NCBI GenBank assembly: GCA_025174535.1
Contig: JALBUN010000048.1
Span: 1,302,001-1,366,000 of the forward strand
Direction of reading: 5' to 3'
DNA: 64,000 bases
Source: Cantharellus purpuraceus
Lineage: Eukaryota; Basidiomycota; Agaricomycetes; Cantharellales; Hydnaceae
Positions 61,818 through 64,000 of the stretch are shown one piece after another. The notes beneath the pieces are model-generated. The model saw only the letters and a list, made by a program, of their open reading frames with translations. It had not been told where the DNA came from and did no database searches. The stretch's first letter is position 1. Every line of letters begins with the position of its first letter. The position numbers and the translations under genes were made by a program.

Positions 61818-62332
61818 TGTTATGACTATATTCATTAACATCCAGATCCCTATCCGATCCACTCAGATCCCCGCACATATGAAATCTATACTCCATTTGG
61901 AAACCGCCATCTCCATCTACCTGTCCGATTGTCACCGCTGATTCCACCCATCCATGTCCAGTTCCGATTGATGCATCAGCATCACCATAGGAAACCGGAC
62001 ATCCGTCCCCATTGGACTCAGACATACTCATGTAAGGCTGTCAGCCTCAGAGACCCATCACCGGAGTAATTATTATTAGATTTCAAAATATGTATTTAAG
62101 TTGCCTGACTGGGGACTTCATTCCCCAGTTTGAATATCGAATCACGCCTAGTTCCTAAGTCTGATCCTAACTCTCTAAGTCATACTCTGTCTCTGAAATC
62201 TCGGACACCAGTATTAGTGAGGGTGCAGCACATAAGCTGAAGCCAAGTCCGTTCCGACCCCCACAACGTACTCTGACTCCGATGAAACCTCTGACCCAAT
62301 CTCCAACCCCCAATCAGACCTAGTGCGTAACA
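61818..62332 (+). repeat. 3' LTR of the Ty3/gypsy element
   Basis: 515 bp, TGTTATGACT...GTGCGTAACA, with perfect TGTTA/TAACA inverted ends and TCACA duplication immediately after. Preceded by the purine-rich AAATGGGGAGATAC. Confidence 0.92.
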
Positions 62333-62337
62333 TCACA

Positions 62338-62830
62338 TGACTATGAATCTACAGGGTTGGATTGTCTGTCAATAGTCCTGCCATTAGTGCTCTTGTTTAA
62401 GTAACTAGTGTGTACTGCCTTTGCAGAGCATTAGAAGCTTGAACTTGTGTGAAGCAGTTGCTAGACTACTTCACACATTGCTGTTACCCGCTTCAGAGTG
62501 TCACTGGTTGAATGGTTGGATTCATCCACCTACTTCCTTTAGCCTCTAAGTGCATTCCCCTCATTTTGGAATATCTGGACCCCTAAGTGTCTGTGAACTC
62601 TAGACTCTGGAAGTCTTATTCATTTCTTGCTGCTAAGAAACATATTACTTTTCTGCGTATAGTCTGCATTGGCCAATACAAAGGATTGTAACCAAAGTAC
62701 AAACATTAAATCGTTTCTGGAGTTGTGCTGCAGCAGGGTTTGATATTCTTCTCAGCTGTTCATTCACGGAATTGTGGTGATTTAGAGTTTGCCCTAACAC
62801 CATAATTTTGTGGGTTCCAAAACAGAAGGT
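62338..62830 (-). repeat. Repeat X, copy interrupted by the gypsy element
   Basis: Its reverse complement runs CTGTTTTGGAACC...CATAGTCA and matches 50866-51089 at one end and 63553-63900 at the other. It continues, across the gypsy insertion and METTL2 patch, into 52505-52625. No coding capacity recognised. Confidence 0.65.
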
Positions 62831-63548
62831 GACCTTCACCCAATTGGATGTGAATTCATCAGGGCGGTCATGGAAATTCAACTGGCATTGCACCAAGAAT
62901 GGCTGGAGCTTGCATGGATCAGAGCCATCGAATGGATCGGGTTCCCAGACCTTGGTCCGAGACTTAGGGGCTTGTGGGGTACAGATGCTGCTGGCGAGCA
63001 GGGAGATGGCTTGTGCCAGATTCAGGGAGGGTGGAGTGTCGTCTTCTTCATTGACGGCCTCTATGTGGTCTGTCAGCTCTTTGACAACCTCAGGGATGGT
63101 GTCGATGCTGGGAGCAGGCACCTTGACGGTTTGTGCACGTTTGGAATTGGCAGTAGATCGTGGCATTGGTAGGAGTGAGTATGGCAGTTTGAATATACTG
63201 TTATGCACTAGGTCCAATTGGGGGTTGGAAGTTGGGTTAGAGATTGGGTTGGAGGTTGGGTTGGAGTTGGAGAGGGAATCAGGGTATGTCATGGGGGTCG
63301 GAACAGACTTGGCTTCAGCTTATGTGCTGCACCCTCACTAATACTGGTGTCCAAGATTTCAGAGACAGAGTACGACTTAGATAGTTAGGATCGGACTTAG
63401 GAACTAGGTGTGATTCAATATTCGAACTGGGGAATGAAGTCCCCAGTTGGGCAACTTAAATACATATTTGAAATCTAATAATAATTACTCCAGTGATGGG
63501 TCTCTGAGGCCGACAGCCTTACATGAGTATGTCCGAGTCTGATGGGGA
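62831..63548 (-). mobile_element. Truncated second Ty3/gypsy copy (LTR and 5' gag, reverse orientation)
   Basis: 63199-63548 is the 3' two-thirds of the same LTR family in reverse. 62831-63198 encodes the gag N-terminus on the minus strand without stops: KVPAPSIDTIPEVVKEL, LAQAISLLASSICTPQ, KVWEPDPFDGSDP. Both ends join repeat X. It gives a less decayed view of the gag start than the full-length element. Confidence 0.85.
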
Positions 63549-64000
63549 TGATCTGTTGTAATGGTCAATGCAGACGATATGCAGAAAGGTAATACGTTTC
63601 TTAGCAGCAAGAAATGAATAAGACTTCCAGAGTCTAGAGTTCACGGACACTTAGGGGTCCAGATATTCCAAAAAGAGGGGAATGCACTTAGAGGCTAGAG
63701 GAAGTAGGTGGATGAATCCGACTGTCCAACCAGTGACACTCTGAAGCGGGTAACAGCAATGTGTGAAGTAGTCTAGCAACTGCTTCACACAAGTTCAAGA
63801 TCCTAATGCTCTGCAAAGGCAGTACACACTAGTTACTTAAACAAGAGCACTAATGGCAGGACTATCGACAGACAATCTCACCCTGTAGATTTGTAGTCAC
63901 GCGAGGTAGATACTACACTCATGCCCAAAGCAGGACAATCACTACTTCGAGTGCAATCGAATACAGTTACACAACTGTAAGCAACCCTTGAACTGGACAA
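63549..64000 (+). repeat. Repeat X, third copy, running off the window
   Basis: 63553-63900 is an inverted copy of 62338-62690. 63904-64000 matches the reverse complement of 52510-52620, the LTR-like segment. The element continues past the window end. Confidence 0.65.

Larger units (their letters stand above)
52966..62332 (+). mobile_element. Full-length but inactive chromodomain Ty3/gypsy retrotransposon
   Basis: 9.4-kb element bounded by two LTRs and a 5-bp duplication TCACA (52961-52965 and 62333-62337). Order: LTR, gag with zinc knuckle, protease, RT, RNase H, integrase, chromodomain, antisense gene, polypurine stretch (about 61806-61817), LTR. The order places it in Ty3/gypsy and the C-terminal chromodomain in the chromovirus branch. 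Pol has more than ten in-frame stops and the RT YxDD box reads YLDN. It sits inside repeat X. Confidence 0.92.

Noticed and set aside
62645..63292. 215-codon minus-strand frame read as one protein
   Set aside because: It is a chimera of real gag sequence with noncoding repeat X after the junction at about 62830.

Overview
The window looks like a gene-dense stretch of a mushroom-forming basidiomycete (Agaricomycetes-type) nuclear genome. Genes are broken by many 45-70 nt GT-AG introns, lie on both strands with gaps often under 300 bp, and belong to conserved eukaryotic and fungal families. No bacterial features, CRISPR arrays, rRNA or convincing tRNA genes were seen. Only a few exon joins were worked out base by base, so most CDS entries give the outer limits of spliced genes.

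Layout. 1-3405 holds no recognisable gene. 3406-13556 carries a DHA1-type MFS transporter (-), a short-chain dehydrogenase like 3-hydroxyacyl-CoA dehydrogenase type 2 (-), a DGAT2-type acyltransferase (+), a GatA-type amidase (-) and a Ran1/Ksp1-like protein kinase (+). 14345-24634 is a housekeeping block: RNA polymerase III subunit Rpc25 (-) and a GPATCH1-like splicing protein (+) start 97 bp apart, followed by the WD40 protein Mak11 (-) and the mitoribosome factor Rsm22 (+). 24992-32782 holds a secreted His/Asp-repeat protein (-), a hotdog thioesterase with two micro-exons (+) and a decayed glutamate decarboxylase pseudogene (+). 32783-48702 returns to housekeeping: a RanBD nucleoporin-like protein (+), a METTL2/Trm140 tRNA methyltransferase (+), a Rim2-type mitochondrial nucleotide carrier (-), the Rpd3L subunit Rxt3 (-) and a Rho1 exchange factor with two tandem DH domains (+).

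From about 50.1 kb to the window end the DNA is a nested retrotransposon graveyard. It contains Ty1/copia remnants, an interspersed repeat (called repeat X here) and a 9.4-kb chromodomain Ty3/gypsy element (52966-62332) with both LTRs and a 5-bp TCACA target duplication. That element has a broken pol, a 1.4-kb insertion in its integrase, and a long antisense reading frame encoding a coiled-coil protein with exact Zn2Cys6 spacing.

The most striking observation is at the element's left edge. About 346 bp of the METTL2/Trm140 gene from 36.0-36.35 kb, intron included, is pasted there in reverse. Against its source it shows 11 differences by hand count. All have T or A in the copy where the gene has C or G, and nine are at CpG sites. 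This reads as templated break-repair filler followed by methylation-type CpG decay, and the same decay explains most stop codons in the retrotransposon pol gene.
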